Notes: generated by a model from the sequence alone, not told the origin. A stretch of DNA of 64,000 bases from Thiobacillus denitrificans (GCA_020723405.1 DYIY01000003.1:124001-188000), one strand, 5' to 3'; shown: positions 46,545 to 55,638, counted from the first letter of the stretch. A program made the numbers and translations.

Positions 46545-46613
46545 GCGGAGTGACGTGTAAGGAGTGAGGGAAAGGCCCGCTCCTCACCCCTCGCCCCTCA
46601 CCCTTCACCACCC
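46545..46613. repeat. GA/TC-rich inverted repeat between mreB and mreC
   Basis: GGAGTGACGTGTAAGGAGTG on the left faces CTCCTCACCCCTCGCCCC and CTCACCCTTCACC on the right, pairing imperfectly around AAAGGCCC. It belongs to the same family as the gatA-gatB spacer. In the mre transcript it would fold just upstream of the mreC start and leaves no obvious Shine-Dalgarno for mreC. Confidence 0.6.
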
Positions 46614-47507
46614 ATGTCTCCCGCCCCCCACGCGCCGCTGTTCGTCCGGGAGATGGGGTTGCCGGCCCGCTTCGGGGTCTACGTCCTGCTCTGCCTGTTC
46701 CTGCTCGGTCTGGATGCCCGTTATTCCGCCCTGTCCGGCGTGCGGGCCGGTCTCAATACCCTGCTCCACCCCCTCCAGGCTGTCCTGGCCCAGCCCTGGG
46801 CCTGGACCCAGGACGTGTCCGGTTTCTTCGTCACCCACGGCGAGCTGGCGGCCGAAAACGTGCGGCTGAAGGAGGAGCGGGACCGGCTGCGCGCCGACTT
46901 CCTGGACCGCCAGGCCCTGGCCGCCGAGAACGCCAACCTGCGGGATCTGCTGGCCCTGGCCCACCATCCCGGGGTGATCCCGGTGGTGGGAGAGATCCGG
47001 GAAACCGTGGCTGATCCCTTTTCCCGCAAGGTGATCATCGACCGGGGGAGTGCCCATGGCCTGGAGGCAGGCTGGCCGGTGGTGGATGCGGCGGGCCTGG
47101 TGGGCCAGGTGACCCGGGTCTATCCCTGGACTGCCGAGGTGACCCTGCTCACCGACCGGGACCAGGCAGCGCCGGTGCAGAACATGCGCAACGGGCTGCG
47201 CCTCATCGTTTCCGGCCAGGGTTCCGACAACCTGCTGGAGATCCGTTTCCTGGACATGCATGCCGACCTGCAACCCGGCGACTGGCTCTACACCTCGGGC
47301 ATCGATGGGGTGTATCCGGCGGGTATTCCGGTGGCCCGGGTGATGCAGACCGAACCGCCCCGCCACACCCCCTTCGCCCGGGCCGTCTGCCGGCCCCTGG
47401 GCGGGGTGGGCAATTACCGCCACGTTGCGGTGCTCAAGCCCCGGCTTCCACCCCAGGCTCCGCCTGTTCCCGCCCCCCGCCCGCCCCCCGGCCATGCCCC
47501 GCGCTGA
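46614..47507 (+). CDS. mreC: rod-shape protein MreC
   Basis: Bitopic inner-membrane protein linking MreB and the PBP2/RodA synthase. 297 residues: one membrane segment (about 20-38, FGVYVLLCLFLLGL), a periplasmic coiled coil (about 78-112, AAENVRLKEERDRLRADF) and the beta-barrel MreC domain (GSAHGLEAGWPVVDAAGLVG, SGIDGVYPAGIPVA). The C-terminus is proline-rich. It overlaps mreD by 14 bp. Confidence 0.95.
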   Translation: MSPAPHAPLFVREMGLPARFGVYVLLCLFLLGLDARYSALSGVRAGLNTLLHPLQAVLAQPWAWTQDVSGFFVTHGELAAENVRLKEERDRLRADFLDRQALAAENANLRDLLALAHHPGVIPVVGEIRETVADPFSRKVIIDRGSAHGLEAGWPVVDAAGLVGQVTRVYPWTAEVTLLTDRDQAAPVQNMRNGLRLIVSGQGSDNLLEIRFLDMHADLQPGDWLYTSGIDGVYPAGIPVARVMQTEPPRHTPFARAVCRPLGGVGNYRHVAVLKPRLPPQAPPVPAPRPPPGHAPR

Positions 47508-48045
47508 ACCCCCCGCCGAAAAGCCCCTGCTGCCCCAGGGCGCGGAGCTGGCTCCGCCCCCCACGCGGCTCAAGGTCTATGGCAGCCTGGCCCTGTCCCT
47601 GGCTGCCACCCTGCTGCCCTGGTCCGACGATTTGCACTGGCTGGTGCCGGACTTCACCCTCATGGCCCTGCTCTACTGGAACATCCATGCGCCCCGCCTG
47701 GCCGGCCTGGGCATGGCCTTCACCCTGGGCCTGGTCACCGACGTGGCCCGGGGGGTGCTGATGGGTCTCAACGCTCTGGCTTTCTGCGCCGCCACTTTCG
47801 TGATCCTGCTGGTGCAGCGCCGTCTGGAGGGCTTTGACGCCCCCCGGCAAAGCCTCCAGGTGGCCCCGGTGCTGCTGGGCAAGGAGGCCCTGGTGCTGAC
47901 CCTGGGCCTCATGCTGGGCCTGGGGGAGGCGGACTGGCGCTGGCTGGCAGCCGGCGTGGTGGCCGGGGTGCTGTGGATGCCCCTGGCCTGGCTGGTGGAC
48001 CGCCTGACGGGCCGGCCGTCCCGACCCCCCGTGCCCTTGCCGTGA
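47494..48045 (+). CDS. mreD: rod-shape protein MreD
   Basis: 183-residue polytopic membrane protein of the elongasome, about five hydrophobic segments (for example LALSLAATLLPW, LGMAFTLGLVTDVARG). The ATG at 47494 lies within the mreC end; the stop overlaps the GTG of mrdA (GTGA). The N-terminal ~25 residues are hydrophilic and proline-rich. Identification rests on fold, size and place. Confidence 0.92.
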   Translation: MPRAEPPAEKPLLPQGAELAPPPTRLKVYGSLALSLAATLLPWSDDLHWLVPDFTLMALLYWNIHAPRLAGLGMAFTLGLVTDVARGVLMGLNALAFCAATFVILLVQRRLEGFDAPRQSLQVAPVLLGKEALVLTLGLMLGLGEADWRWLAAGVVAGVLWMPLAWLVDRLTGRPSRPPVPLP

Positions 48046-50006
48046 GCAACCTGCGCCTCATCAACCCGGACGTGGAGTTCCTGCGCTACCGGCGGCGTAT
48101 GGAAATCGCCGGGGTGATCGCCGCCTTGTTGTTTCTGGTCCTGTTCTCCCGTTTCGTCTGGCTGCAACTGGTCCAGTACGACCATTACCATGCCCTGGCC
48201 GAGAACAACCGCATCTCCCTGGTGCCGGCGCCGCCTTCCCGGGGGGTGGTCTATGACCGGCAGAACATGGTGCTGGCCCACAACTTTGCCGCCTATACCC
48301 TGGAGATCACCCCTGCCAAGGCGGGCAGGCTGGAGGACACCATCGAGCGGCTGGCCCAGGTGGTGACCATCGAGCCCGGTGACCGCAAGCGCTTCAAGAA
48401 GCTGCTGGCGGAAAGCAAGAATTTCGAGAGCATCCCCATCCGCAACATGCTCAGCGAGGAGGAGGCCGCCCGCTTCGCCGTGAACCGGTTCCGCTTCCCC
48501 GGGGTGGAAGTGAAAGCCAGGCAGTTCCGCCAGTATCCCTTCGGCGACGGTTTTGCCCACGTGGTGGGTTACATCGGCCGGATCGGCGAAAAGGATGCCC
48601 AGCGGCTGGAGGAATCCGGTCTGGCGCCCAATTACAAAGGGACCGACCACATCGGCAAGCTGGGCATCGAGGCCACCTACGAGCCCTGGCTCCACGGCCG
48701 GACCGGCATCGAGAAGGTGGAGACCGATTCCGGCGGCCGGGCGGTGCGGGTCTTGTCGCGCACGGCGCCGGTGGCCGGTTTCAACCTCTATCTCCACCTG
48801 GATGCCCGGCTCCAGCAGGTGGCCGAAAAGGTGTTCGGCGATTACCGGGGCGCACTGGTGGCCCTGGACCCGCGCAACGGCGGGGTGTTGGCCCTGGTGT
48901 CCAAGCCCGGTTTCGATCCCAACCTGTTCGTGGATGGCATCGACACCGCCACCTGGAAGGAGCTCAACGAGTCCCTGGACCGGCCCCTCATCAACCGGGC
49001 CCTGCGCGGGGTCTATCCGCCGGGCTCCACCATCAAGCCCTTCATGGGCCTGGCCGGCGTGGAACTGGGGGTGCGCAAGCCGGGCGACACCATTGCCGAC
49101 CCGGGCTATTTCACCCTGTCCGGCAGCAGCCACCGCTACCGTGACTGGAAGAAGGACGGCCACGGCATGGTGGATCTCAAGCGCTCCATCACCATCTCCT
49201 GCGACACTTATTACTACGGCCTGGCCCACCAGATGGGCATCGAGCGCATGGCCGGCTACCTGGGCCACTTCGGCTTTGGCCGCAGGACGGGGGTGGACCT
49301 GGATGGGGAACTGGCCGGTCTCATGCCCACGCCAGCCTGGAAGACCAAGCGTTTCAAGCAGCCCTGGTGGCCCGGTGAGACGGTGGTGGCCGGCATCGGC
49401 CAGGGTTACGTGCTGGCCACCCCCATGCAGTTGGCCGTGGCCACCATGGCCCTGGCCAACGACGGCGTGGTGTACAAGCCGCAATTGCTGCGGGCCTGGA
49501 AGGACCCGGCCAGCGGCAAGGTGAGTTACGCCGCGCCCCAGATCGTGGACCGCATCAGGATCACGCCCGAATACCTGCGCCTGGTGAAGGAAGCCATGAT
49601 CGACGTGACCCGGCCCGGTGGAACGGCTTCTGCGGCCGGCGCCAACGCCCCCTACCTGTTCGCCGGCAAGACCGGCACTGCCCAGGTGGTGGGCATCAAA
49701 CAGGGGGCCCGCTACGTGGAAAGCCAGGTCCACGCCCGGCACCGGGACCATGCCCTGTTCATCGCCTTCGCCCCTGCCGACGATCCCAAGATCGTGGTGG
49801 CCGTGATGGTGGAGAACGGTGGCCACGGGGGTTCCACCGCTGCGCCCATCGCCCGCAAGGTGGTGGACTATTGGCTGCTGGGCAAACTGCCCACCATCTA
49901 CGCCCCCGAGGAAGCCGCCGATGAGGCCATTCCCGATGAAGTGGAGGACAGCGGCCCGGCGGGCAGTGAGTCCCGGGTGGTGGTGCCCGAGGAGATCGTC
50001 GAATGA
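48042..50006 (+). CDS. mrdA: penicillin-binding protein 2 (elongation transpeptidase)
   Basis: 654 residues from a GTG that overlaps the mreD stop. One N-terminal membrane anchor (about 20-42), a dimerisation/pedestal domain, and a transpeptidase domain with the three motifs: S329-T-I-K332, S-C-D (in ITISCDTYYYG) and K543-T-G-T in FAGKTGTAQV. It cross-links lateral-wall peptidoglycan with RodA. The 3' end overlaps rodA by 4 bp. Confidence 0.97.
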   Translation: MSNLRLINPDVEFLRYRRRMEIAGVIAALLFLVLFSRFVWLQLVQYDHYHALAENNRISLVPAPPSRGVVYDRQNMVLAHNFAAYTLEITPAKAGRLEDTIERLAQVVTIEPGDRKRFKKLLAESKNFESIPIRNMLSEEEAARFAVNRFRFPGVEVKARQFRQYPFGDGFAHVVGYIGRIGEKDAQRLEESGLAPNYKGTDHIGKLGIEATYEPWLHGRTGIEKVETDSGGRAVRVLSRTAPVAGFNLYLHLDARLQQVAEKVFGDYRGALVALDPRNGGVLALVSKPGFDPNLFVDGIDTATWKELNESLDRPLINRALRGVYPPGSTIKPFMGLAGVELGVRKPGDTIADPGYFTLSGSSHRYRDWKKDGHGMVDLKRSITISCDTYYYGLAHQMGIERMAGYLGHFGFGRRTGVDLDGELAGLMPTPAWKTKRFKQPWWPGETVVAGIGQGYVLATPMQLAVATMALANDGVVYKPQLLRAWKDPASGKVSYAAPQIVDRIRITPEYLRLVKEAMIDVTRPGGTASAAGANAPYLFAGKTGTAQVVGIKQGARYVESQVHARHRDHALFIAFAPADDPKIVVAVMVENGGHGGSTAAPIARKVVDYWLLGKLPTIYAPEEAADEAIPDEVEDSGPAGSESRVVVPEEIVE

Positions 50007-51100
50007 TCCAGCGTTTCATCCTCCGCCTGGTGGCCCACCTGGACGGTCCCCTGATGGGCCTCCTGGCCCTGCTTCTGCTGATCAGCACGGCCACCGTGTT
50101 CAGCGCCTCGGGGGAGAACACCGACCGGGTGGTTGCCCACCTGACCAACATGGGGGTGGCCTTCACCGCCCTGCTCATCATGAGCCACATCCCCCCCCAG
50201 CGGCTCATGCAGTTCGCCCTGCCGGCCTACGTGGTGGGCTTGCTGCTGCTGCTGGGGGTGGCCTTGTTCGGGGTGGTGGTGAACGGCTCCCGGCGCTGGC
50301 TGGAGTTGGGCATCACCCGCATCCAGCCCTCGGAACTCATGCGTCTGGCGGTGCCCATGATGCTGGCCTGGTATTTCCACTACAAGCAGGAGACCCTGCG
50401 CGGCCGGGACTTCGCCATCGCCGCCCTGATGCTGGTGCTGCCGGTGGGCTTCATTGCCAAGCAGCCGGACCTGGGCACCTCCCTGCTCATCACGGCCTCG
50501 GGCTTTTACGTGCTCTATCTGGCGGGGCTGTCCTGGAAGTTCATCCTGGGCGCCGCCGTGGCCGCCGGCTCGGCCCTGCCCCTGGCCTGGAACTACCTGC
50601 TGCACGATTACCAGCGTCAGCGGGTGCTCACCCTCATCGACCCGGCTTCGGATCCCCTGGGGGCCGGCTACCACATCATCCAGTCCACCATCGCCGTGGG
50701 TTCCGGCGGTCTGGCCGGCAAAGGCTGGATGATGGGTACCCAGACCCACCTGGATTTCCTGCCCGAACGCAGCACCGACTTCATCTTCGCCGTGTTCTCC
50801 GAGGAGTTCGGCCTCATCGGCAACCTGTTCCTGCTGCTTCTGTACGCCGCGATCATCTGGCGGGGCCTGTGGCTGGCGGCGGGCGCCACCTCCCTGTTCG
50901 GCCGCCTGTTGTCCGGGGCCATCGTGCTCAACTTCTTCACCTACGCCTTCGTCAACATGGGCATGGTGTCCGGCATCCTGCCCGTGGTGGGCGTGCCCCT
51001 GCCCCTGGTGAGCTACGGCGGCACCTCCATGTTGACCGTGTTGTTGAGCCTGGGCATCGTCATGAGTGCGGCAACGCATAAAAAGCTTGTAAAAACATAG
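50003..51100 (+). CDS. rodA: SEDS peptidoglycan glycosyltransferase RodA
   Basis: 365-residue SEDS-family polymerase with about ten membrane helices, partner of PBP2. Conserved features: GSRRWLELG, QPSELMRL, KQPDLGTSL with the catalytic-site aspartate, HFDFLPERSTDFIFA-type loop (here HLDFLPERSTDF) and the C-terminal VSYGGTSML. It overlaps mrdA (ATGA). The coding end AAAAAGCTTGTAAAAAC is unusually A-rich for this DNA. Confidence 0.96.
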   Translation: MIQRFILRLVAHLDGPLMGLLALLLLISTATVFSASGENTDRVVAHLTNMGVAFTALLIMSHIPPQRLMQFALPAYVVGLLLLLGVALFGVVVNGSRRWLELGITRIQPSELMRLAVPMMLAWYFHYKQETLRGRDFAIAALMLVLPVGFIAKQPDLGTSLLITASGFYVLYLAGLSWKFILGAAVAAGSALPLAWNYLLHDYQRQRVLTLIDPASDPLGAGYHIIQSTIAVGSGGLAGKGWMMGTQTHLDFLPERSTDFIFAVFSEEFGLIGNLFLLLLYAAIIWRGLWLAAGATSLFGRLLSGAIVLNFFTYAFVNMGMVSGILPVVGVPLPLVSYGGTSMLTVLLSLGIVMSAATHKKLVKT

Positions 51101-51149
51101 TGGATACGCGCTACACTTGGAGCAGTTTCTAATTGCTGCGACTCGTGCC

Positions 51150-52376
51150 ATGCGGACCCGTCCCCTCCTCCTCATCCTGGCCCTCGGCGCCGCCCTCGCC
51201 GGTTGCGGCACCGCCCCCACCAAGACGGCCGACAAGGACGACGGCACGGTGACCCCCCCCTACAAGGGCGGCGGTTACTACAAGGACGACGGCCCGGGGG
51301 CCAATCCCCCCGCCAATCTGGCCGACATTCCCGACCCCGCGCCCAAGTGGGAACCCCTGCATCGCTATGCGAACGACCGTTACAAGGTCATGGGCAAGGA
51401 ATACGTGCCCCTCTCCGCCGACAAGGCGTACAAATCCAAGGGCCTGGCCTCCTGGTACGGACGCAAGTTCCACGGCAAACCCACATCCTCAGGCGAGCCC
51501 TACGACATGTACGCCATGTCCGCCGCCCATCCCACCCTGCCCCTGCCCAGTTACGCCAAGGTCACCAACCTGGAGAACGGCAGGAGCGTCATCGTCCGGG
51601 TGAACGATCGGGGGCCCTTCCACGAGGGGCGCATCATCGACCTGTCCTACACCGCCGCCTACAAGCTGGACATCCTCAAGGGCGTGACCCCGGTGGAAGT
51701 GGAATCGGTGCTGCCGGACACCCCGGCCCCCAGCTCCTTCGTGGCCCAGGCCGCCGACGATTTCAATCCCCTGGCCGTGCCGGCCCCCAGCATGGCCCCC
51801 GAACCGGCCGTGGCACCGCCCCAGGTCGGCAAGGCCATCTATCTGCAACTGGGCGCCTTTGCCAAACCGGAAACGGCGGACGGCGTGCTCAACCGGGCTT
51901 CTGCCATCCTGTCCCGGGGCTTCCCCGGGGTGTTGCGTATCGAAAGCAACGGCCTCTACAAGGTCCAGGCCGGCCCCTTCGCCAACACCGAAGACGCCGA
52001 CCGTGCCGCCGGCCGGGTCCAGTCCGAACTGGGCATCAAGGCGTACAAGGTGGCGGCCGGCGGCACAGCCGCCAGCCCGGCGGCGGCCTCCCAAGCGGCG
52101 GCGCAACCGGTCCCGCTGCCTGTCATCCTGACCGACAACCCGGGCCCCGGCCTCTATCTGCAATTGGGTGCCGTTTCCTCTCCCGATGCCGCCGAAGCCC
52201 TGGCCGGCCGTGTGCAATCCCGCTATGGCGACGACTTGCCGGGATTGGCCCGGGTCAGTGCCGGCACCCTCTACAAGATCCAGGCCGGCCCCTTCGCCGA
52301 CAGTGCCGCCGCCGACAAACTGGCGGCGGCCTACCAGCAGGATTTTGGTGTGAGACCCTACAGACTGGTGCGCTGA
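51150..52376 (+). CDS. rlpA: septal lipoprotein RlpA with two SPOR-like repeats
   Basis: 408 residues. Lipobox LAGC with the lipidated C19 predicts outer-membrane anchoring. The double-psi barrel domain (about 105-200) has GLASWYGRKFHGKPTSSGE and VIVRVNDRGPF. Two SPOR-type segments follow, each of the pattern YLQLGA...LYKxQAGPF (about 232-308 and 335-408); most RlpA proteins have one. SPOR domains bind denuded glycan at division sites. The ATG at 51150 was chosen for the signal peptide. Confidence 0.94.
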   Translation: MRTRPLLLILALGAALAGCGTAPTKTADKDDGTVTPPYKGGGYYKDDGPGANPPANLADIPDPAPKWEPLHRYANDRYKVMGKEYVPLSADKAYKSKGLASWYGRKFHGKPTSSGEPYDMYAMSAAHPTLPLPSYAKVTNLENGRSVIVRVNDRGPFHEGRIIDLSYTAAYKLDILKGVTPVEVESVLPDTPAPSSFVAQAADDFNPLAVPAPSMAPEPAVAPPQVGKAIYLQLGAFAKPETADGVLNRASAILSRGFPGVLRIESNGLYKVQAGPFANTEDADRAAGRVQSELGIKAYKVAAGGTAASPAAASQAAAQPVPLPVILTDNPGPGLYLQLGAVSSPDAAEALAGRVQSRYGDDLPGLARVSAGTLYKIQAGPFADSAAADKLAAAYQQDFGVRPYRLVR

Positions 52377-52382
52377 GCCCAT

Positions 52383-52405
52383 GGCCCGGCGGGAACCGCC
52401 GGGCC
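52383..52405. terminator. perfect GC-rich hairpin after rlpA
   Basis: GGCCCGGCGG (52383-52392) and CCGCCGGGCC (52396-52405) pair perfectly over 10 bp with a 3-nt loop, 6 bp after the rlpA stop. No T-run follows, so this may be a transcript-end protector or pause site rather than a standard terminator. Confidence 0.45.
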
Positions 52406-52472
52406 CACATGAGGGTCATGAAGGGGCGGCTTGGGCCGCCCCGTATAATTTCCGTCCAACGTTCAGATACCG

Positions 52473-53612
52473 ATGCCCCCCATGAAGTTGATTGCCGCCT
52501 TTCTGTTCCTGCTTTCCCTGGTGTTCTCCGCGAGGGCGGCCCTGCCGGTGCCGCCGCCGCCCCAGATCGAGGCCCGGGCCTGGCTGCTCATCGACGCCGC
52601 CAGCGGTCTGCCCCTGGCCGAGAAGAACGCCGACGCCAAGGTGGAGCCGGCTTCTTTGACCAAATTGATGACCGCCTACATCGCCTTCACCAGTATCAAG
52701 GAAGGCCGCCTGACCCTGGAACAGAGCCTGCCCGTCTCGGAGAAGGCCTGGCGGGCCGAAGGCTCGCGGATGTTCCTGGACCCCAAGAAGCAGGCACGGG
52801 TGGAAGACCTGTTGAAGGGCATGATCGTCCAGTCCGGCAACGACGCCTGCATCGTGCTGGCCGAAGCCATCGCCGGTTCCGAGGAGAGCTTCGCCGCCCT
52901 CATGAACCAGATGGCCAAGCGCCTGGGCATGGCCAATACCCACTTCGTGAACGCCACGGGCCTGCCCCATCCCCAGCACACCACCACCGCCCGGGATCTG
53001 GCCAAGCTGGCCGGCGCCCTGATCCGGGAGTTTCCCGATCACTACAAGCTCTACTCCCTGCGTGAATTCGCCTACAACGGCATCACCCAGCCCAACCGCA
53101 ACCGGCTGCTGTTCATCGACCCCAGCGTGGATGGCGTGAAGACCGGCCACACCGACAGCGCCGGTTACTGCCTCATCGCCTCCGCCCGGCGGGAACAACG
53201 GCGGTTGTTGAGCGTGGTCCTGGGTACCGGCTCCGACACCGCCCGGGCCATGGAAAGCCAGAAACTGCTCAACTACGGCTTCCAGTTCTTCGAGACCGCC
53301 AAGCTCTATCCCGCCAACCAGGCAGTGAGCAGCCTGCGCATCTACAAGGGCACGGAGAACGAAGTGAAAGCCGGCTTCATCGGCGATTTCTTCGTCACCG
53401 TGCCCCGCGGCACCAGCAAGGCCATCCAGGCCCAGCTCATCACCCAGCAGCCCCTGCTGGCGCCGGTCAAGCGTGGCCAGCGCCTGGGCACCCTGCGGCT
53501 GACGGCCAACGGCCAACCGGTGGGTGACTACCCCCTCCTGGCCCTGGAAGACGTGGAAGTGGCCGGTATCCTGGGCCGGGGCTGGGACGCCATCATGCTG
53601 ATGTTCAAGTGA
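52473..53612 (+). CDS. dacA: D-alanyl-D-alanine carboxypeptidase (PBP5/6 family)
   Basis: 379 residues. Signal peptide (to about 23, FSARA), serine-type D,D-peptidase with S61-L-T-K64, SGN (IVQSGNDAC) and KTG (DGVKTGHT), then the C-terminal beta domain and an amphipathic membrane-binding tail (GRGWDAIMLMF). It trims pentapeptide stems in the periplasm. MKLIAAF at 52482 is an alternative start. The following dat gene begins in a GA-rich repeat directly after the stop. Confidence 0.95.
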   Translation: MPPMKLIAAFLFLLSLVFSARAALPVPPPPQIEARAWLLIDAASGLPLAEKNADAKVEPASLTKLMTAYIAFTSIKEGRLTLEQSLPVSEKAWRAEGSRMFLDPKKQARVEDLLKGMIVQSGNDACIVLAEAIAGSEESFAALMNQMAKRLGMANTHFVNATGLPHPQHTTTARDLAKLAGALIREFPDHYKLYSLREFAYNGITQPNRNRLLFIDPSVDGVKTGHTDSAGYCLIASARREQRRLLSVVLGTGSDTARAMESQKLLNYGFQFFETAKLYPANQAVSSLRIYKGTENEVKAGFIGDFFVTVPRGTSKAIQAQLITQQPLLAPVKRGQRLGTLRLTANGQPVGDYPLLALEDVEVAGILGRGWDAIMLMFK

Positions 53613-53650
53613 GGAAGTGAGTCGGGAGTCGAGAGTGGAGAGAGGAGTGG
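53611..53650 (+). repeat. GA-rich low-complexity tract at the dacA-dat junction
   Basis: GAGGAAGTGAGTCGGGAGTC followed by GAGAGTGGAGAGAGGAGTGGA: repeated GAG/GTG units related to the spacers at 43491-43573 and 46545-46613. It holds the likely ribosome site (GGAG, 53637-53640) and GTG start of dat. Confidence 0.5.
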
Positions 53651-54513
53651 AGCCCACGGTCTATCTCAATGGGTGCTTCCTGCCCCTCGCCGAGGCCCGC
53701 ATCCCGGTCATGGACCGGGGGTTCCTGTTCGGCGACGGGGTGTACGAAGTGATCCCCGTCTATGACCGCCGTCCCTTCCGCCTGGATGAACACCTGGATC
53801 GGCTCCAGGCCAGCCTGGACGGCATCCGCCTGGCCAATCCCCATACCCGGGCCCAGTGGACCGCTCTGGTGGAACAGATCTGTTGCGGCGTGGACTGGAA
53901 CGACGTGGGCGTCTATCTCCAGGTCACCCGGGGACCGGGCCCCCGGGACCACGCCTTCCCCAAGGTGGTCAGTCCCACGGTCTTCCTCATGCCTCTGGAA
54001 CTCACCGCCCCCGGTGCCGAACTGGTGGCCCAGGGCGTGGCTGCCATCACCGCCGAAGACACCCGCTGGGCCCGCTGCGACATCAAGGCCACCTCCCTGC
54101 TGGCCAACGTGCTGCTGCGCCAGCTTTCCGTGGACGCGGGCTGCGCCGAAACCCTCCTGGTGCGGGACGGCTGGCTCATGGAAGGCGCTGCCAGCAGCGT
54201 CTTCCTGGTGCGGGACGGTGTCATCCTGGCCCCCCCGAAAAGCCCCCTGATCCTGCCCGGCGTCACCTACGACGTGGTCCTGGAACTGGCCGCCGCCGAA
54301 GGTGTTCCCACCCGGGTGGCGCCCGTTCCCCAGACCGCCTTGGTGGACGCCGACGAGGTCTGGCTCACCTCTTCCACCAAGGAGATCCTGGCGGTCACCA
54401 CCCTGGACGGCCGGGCCGTGGGCGACGGCCGGCCCGGCCCCCTGTATCGGCGGCTGATGGCCCGCTACCAGGACTATAAGCACACCGTCATGCGCGGAAA
54501 GGACCGGCCATGA
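53647..54513 (+). CDS. dat: D-amino-acid aminotransferase (class IV PLP)
   Basis: Interconverts D-Ala/D-Glu and keto acids, feeding peptidoglycan precursors. About 288 residues: VYLNGCFLPLAEARIPVMDRGFLFGDGVYE, the PLP lysine in RCDIKATSLLANV, and WLTSSTKEILAV are class IV signatures. I prefer the GTG at 53647, six bases after a GGAG; a GTG at 53617 would add ten residues translated from the GA-rich repeat. It overlaps ybeD by 4 bp. Confidence 0.9.
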   Translation: MEPTVYLNGCFLPLAEARIPVMDRGFLFGDGVYEVIPVYDRRPFRLDEHLDRLQASLDGIRLANPHTRAQWTALVEQICCGVDWNDVGVYLQVTRGPGPRDHAFPKVVSPTVFLMPLELTAPGAELVAQGVAAITAEDTRWARCDIKATSLLANVLLRQLSVDAGCAETLLVRDGWLMEGAASSVFLVRDGVILAPPKSPLILPGVTYDVVLELAAAEGVPTRVAPVPQTALVDADEVWLTSSTKEILAVTTLDGRAVGDGRPGPLYRRLMARYQDYKHTVMRGKDRP

Positions 54514-54776
54514 GCGAGCAGGACACCCTCCTCGAATTCCCCTGCGACTTCCCGGTCAAGATCATGGGCCACAACGGCGACGGCTTCGCCCAGGCCATGG
54601 TGGCGATCGTGCTGCGCCACGCCCCGGATTTCCTGGCGGAAACCGTGGAAATGCGTGCCTCGTCCTCGGGCAGCTACCTGTCGGTGACCTGCACCATCCG
54701 GGCCACCTCGAAGGCCCAACTGGATGCCCTTTACCGGGAGTTGACCGGCCATCCCCAGGTGAAGGTGGTGTTGTAA
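54510..54776 (+). CDS. ybeD: DUF493 protein YbeD
   Basis: 88 residues; LLEFPCDFPVKIMG and YLSVTCTIRATSKAQLDALYREL are typical of the small ferredoxin-like DUF493 family, whose role is still unclear. It usually stands between dat/dacA and lipB-lipA. Here it overlaps dat, as expected, but lipB does not follow. Confidence 0.93.
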   Translation: MSEQDTLLEFPCDFPVKIMGHNGDGFAQAMVAIVLRHAPDFLAETVEMRASSSGSYLSVTCTIRATSKAQLDALYRELTGHPQVKVVL

Positions 54777-54799
54777 CCCCGGCCCACCAGGCGACGGAC

Positions 54800-55393
54800 A
54801 TGCTGCATCCCCTCATCACGATGCTGTTGTGCTCCGCCCTGGTGGGCCACGCCTGGGCGGGCACGGCCGACCAGGACCAGGCACGGGAGGTGGCAGGGGT
54901 CAACCTGCCTGCCTGCCTCCACAGACCCGGCCAGCCCCTGCTGTTGAACGGCGCGGGCCTGCGGCGGATCATGTTGCTCAAGGTCTACGTCGCCGCCCTT
55001 TACCTGCCCCGGCATCTCCATGATGCCCACACCATCCTGGACCAGGACATGCCCAGGCTCATGCAACTGACCCTGCTGCGGGACCTGACCACGGACCAGA
55101 ACGTGGAGGCCCTCAAGGGGGGGCTGGAAGCCAACAACAGCGAACGGGAGCTGGCCGCCCTGGCGCCGGAAGTGGAACGCTTTCTGGGCTACATCCGCAG
55201 CCTCCACGCCGTCCCGGCCGGCACCGTCATCCAACTGGATTACCTGCCCGGAGCCGGCACCCGGGTGACCGTCGGCCACCGCCTGCTCGGCACGGTGCCC
55301 GGCGAAGCCTTCAACCGGGCCGTGCTGCGCATCTGGCTCGGTGAAGAACCGGTGCAGACCAGTCTGAAGAAGGCCTTGCTGGGGGAGGGCTGA
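54800..55393 (+). CDS. exported chalcone-isomerase-like protein
   Basis: 197 residues with a signal peptide (about 1-20) and the chalcone-isomerase-like fold: LNGAGLRRIMLLKVYVAALYLPR is the family signature, and LLGTVPGEAFNRAVLRIWLGEEPV the C-terminal one. Bacterial members are periplasmic and of unknown function, not flavonoid enzymes. It starts 23 bp after ybeD, in the place where lipB is normal. A terminator follows. Confidence 0.85.
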   Translation: MLHPLITMLLCSALVGHAWAGTADQDQAREVAGVNLPACLHRPGQPLLLNGAGLRRIMLLKVYVAALYLPRHLHDAHTILDQDMPRLMQLTLLRDLTTDQNVEALKGGLEANNSERELAALAPEVERFLGYIRSLHAVPAGTVIQLDYLPGAGTRVTVGHRLLGTVPGEAFNRAVLRIWLGEEPVQTSLKKALLGEG

Positions 55394-55434
55394 GCACCGG
55401 GACGGGGGTATGGGGCCGGGATGGGGCGATGAAT

Positions 55435-55468
55435 GCCCGCGCGGTCTTCGGCCAGGCGGGCTTTCTTT
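55435..55468 (+). terminator. Rho-independent terminator ending the cell-shape block
   Basis: GCCCGC (55435-55440) and GCGGGC (55456-55461) form a stem followed by TTTCTTT, 42 bp after the stop of the chalcone-isomerase-like gene. It probably ends the dacA-dat-ybeD transcript. Confidence 0.7.
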
Positions 55469-55638
55469 ACCAGGGAAATGAGCGGTCAACAGCCGTTCCC
55501 AGGTTCAAACCGCGCACGCTTCGTCCTCACCCGCCACGCCATGGACTTCACCAGCCTCCGGCGTGGAGTGGGAGATGGTGCGTCTGAAACCAGTGGGCGA
55601 CTGCCTGCCTGTCCCACGGTACGGCGCGGTGGCACGTC

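Noticed and set aside
55495-55515. GGTTCAAACC resembling a tRNA T-arm
   Set aside because: No acceptor, D or anticodon arm can be built around it.
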